64,000 bases of DNA, taken from contig CAMXCT020003369.1 of assembly GCA_947184155.2 (NCBI GenBank), forward strand, positions 172,501-236,500, given 5' to 3'. The stretch is from Cladocopium goreaui. Taxonomy: Eukaryota > Sar > Dinophyceae > Suessiales > Symbiodiniaceae. Positions 63,630 through 64,000 of this stretch are shown here, piece by piece (within the stretch, counting starts at the first letter, position 1; each line of letters begins with the position of its first letter). The notes below the pieces were generated by a model, which was given only the letters and a program-made list of their open reading frames with translations, made no database searches and was not told the DNA's origin. Position numbers and translations under genes: made by a program.

Positions 63630-64000
63630 GAAGTCTGAGTTTTGTCCTGCGTCGCATTCAGGTATATCCACCGTCTTCATCCGAGGACGACGGTTTGGAT
63701 GTTGTCTGTCCAATCCTCTTGTGGACCGACTCCCTGAGTGGGAAGATGCTTTTGGAAGGTTCCGACCTCCAGCGTAGGTCAAGACATATCGACATCAAAG
63801 TGAACTGGTTGAGGGAACTTTTGGCAAAAGAGATTTTGCAAATTGGGCATGTCCGAGGAACTGGAAACGTCGCTGACCATTTTACCAAATGTTTGCCGAC
63901 GATCAAAGCGTTGCAGTACATGGAGGTACTTGGTTTTTCGTCGTTTGAAGGTATTCTTTTGGACTGTTTGCTCGATTTTGAAATCTGCGACAACAGTTTC
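63596..64000 (+). CDS. copia RNase H C-terminus, runs off window
   Basis: Frame 2: AAVQEAIGLLRSLSFVLRRI, ILLWTDSLSGKMLLEGSDL (catalytic Asp), RRSRHIDIKVNWLRELL, GHVRGTGNVADHFTKCLP. The last block is the conserved copia tail (RSKHIDIR, NxADxxTK). The frame is still open at the last base, so the end and the 3' LTR lie beyond. Confidence 0.85.

Larger units (their letters stand above)
58144..64000 (+). mobile_element. Ty1/copia retrotransposon, 3' end outside window
   Basis: Order gag, protease, C-terminal flank of integrase, reverse transcriptase, RNase H, which is the copia order. The primer binding site is at 58,846. The catalytic integrase core (HHCC and D,D-35-E) is missing: only about 400 bp separate the protease motif from the post-integrase region. 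Coding frames change at about 60,530, 60,750, 61,150, 62,866 and 63,596, with a single in-frame TGA seen (60,828). The element continues past base 64,000. Confidence 0.85.

Overview
The window looks like nuclear DNA of a dinoflagellate, probably Symbiodiniaceae or a relative. Evidence: multi-exon genes with short exons and a mix of GT, GC and GA splice donors, two genes in tandem on one strand, long repeat-rich non-coding stretches, a Ty1/copia element and several non-LTR retrotransposons of dinoflagellate style, and tRNA-derived SINEs. There are no operons, ribosome binding sites, CRISPR arrays or rRNA. Species cannot be named from sequence alone.

Layout. 1-17.3 kb: two host-type genes on the minus strand, found by joining short conserved blocks across introns. 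One (about 17,242 to 13,294) encodes a CIA30 (complex I intermediate-associated protein 30) domain. The next (about 11,633 to 4,061 or lower) encodes a protein with the blocks FVSHAW, CAYANNQ, ATPFRRIWCCFEEA and CREMTFP..ILQKAL, which I recognise as a recurring protist/dinoflagellate family of unknown function. 17.3-20 kb: microsatellites and T-rich DNA. 20-26.8 kb (+): a large non-LTR retrotransposon with an OTU-like cysteine protease domain, a two-finger zinc ORF, an APE-type endonuclease and a reverse transcriptase; the reading frame shifts repeatedly but is otherwise almost stop-free. 26.8-32.6 kb (-): a second LINE whose C-terminal region appears split by about 3.7 kb of minisatellite and TATC-type microsatellite DNA. 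32.6-37.1 kb (+): decayed copies of a third LINE type, plus a small TIR element.

39.6-58.1 kb: a shattered coding locus. Plus-strand fragments of an ankyrin-like segment, a glycosyltransferase-like segment, unknown segments and an SF1-helicase-like segment are separated by SINEs with target-site duplications, a large inverted repeat, a foldback element present twice, a TIR element present twice, a CA-rich minisatellite, an inverted coding block (49.8-51.5 kb, minus) and a 2.5-kb satellite with a 159-bp unit. They may once have been one large gene or gene-carrying element; that is inference. 58.1-64 kb: a Ty1/copia retrotransposon (primer binding site, gag with two zinc knuckles, DSG protease remnant, RT, RNase H) lacking the integrase core and running off the window end.

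Most long open frames at 28.4-29.7, 46.4-47.2 and 51.5-54 kb come from tandem repeats and are not genes. Coordinates of exons and element edges are read by eye; transcript data would settle them.
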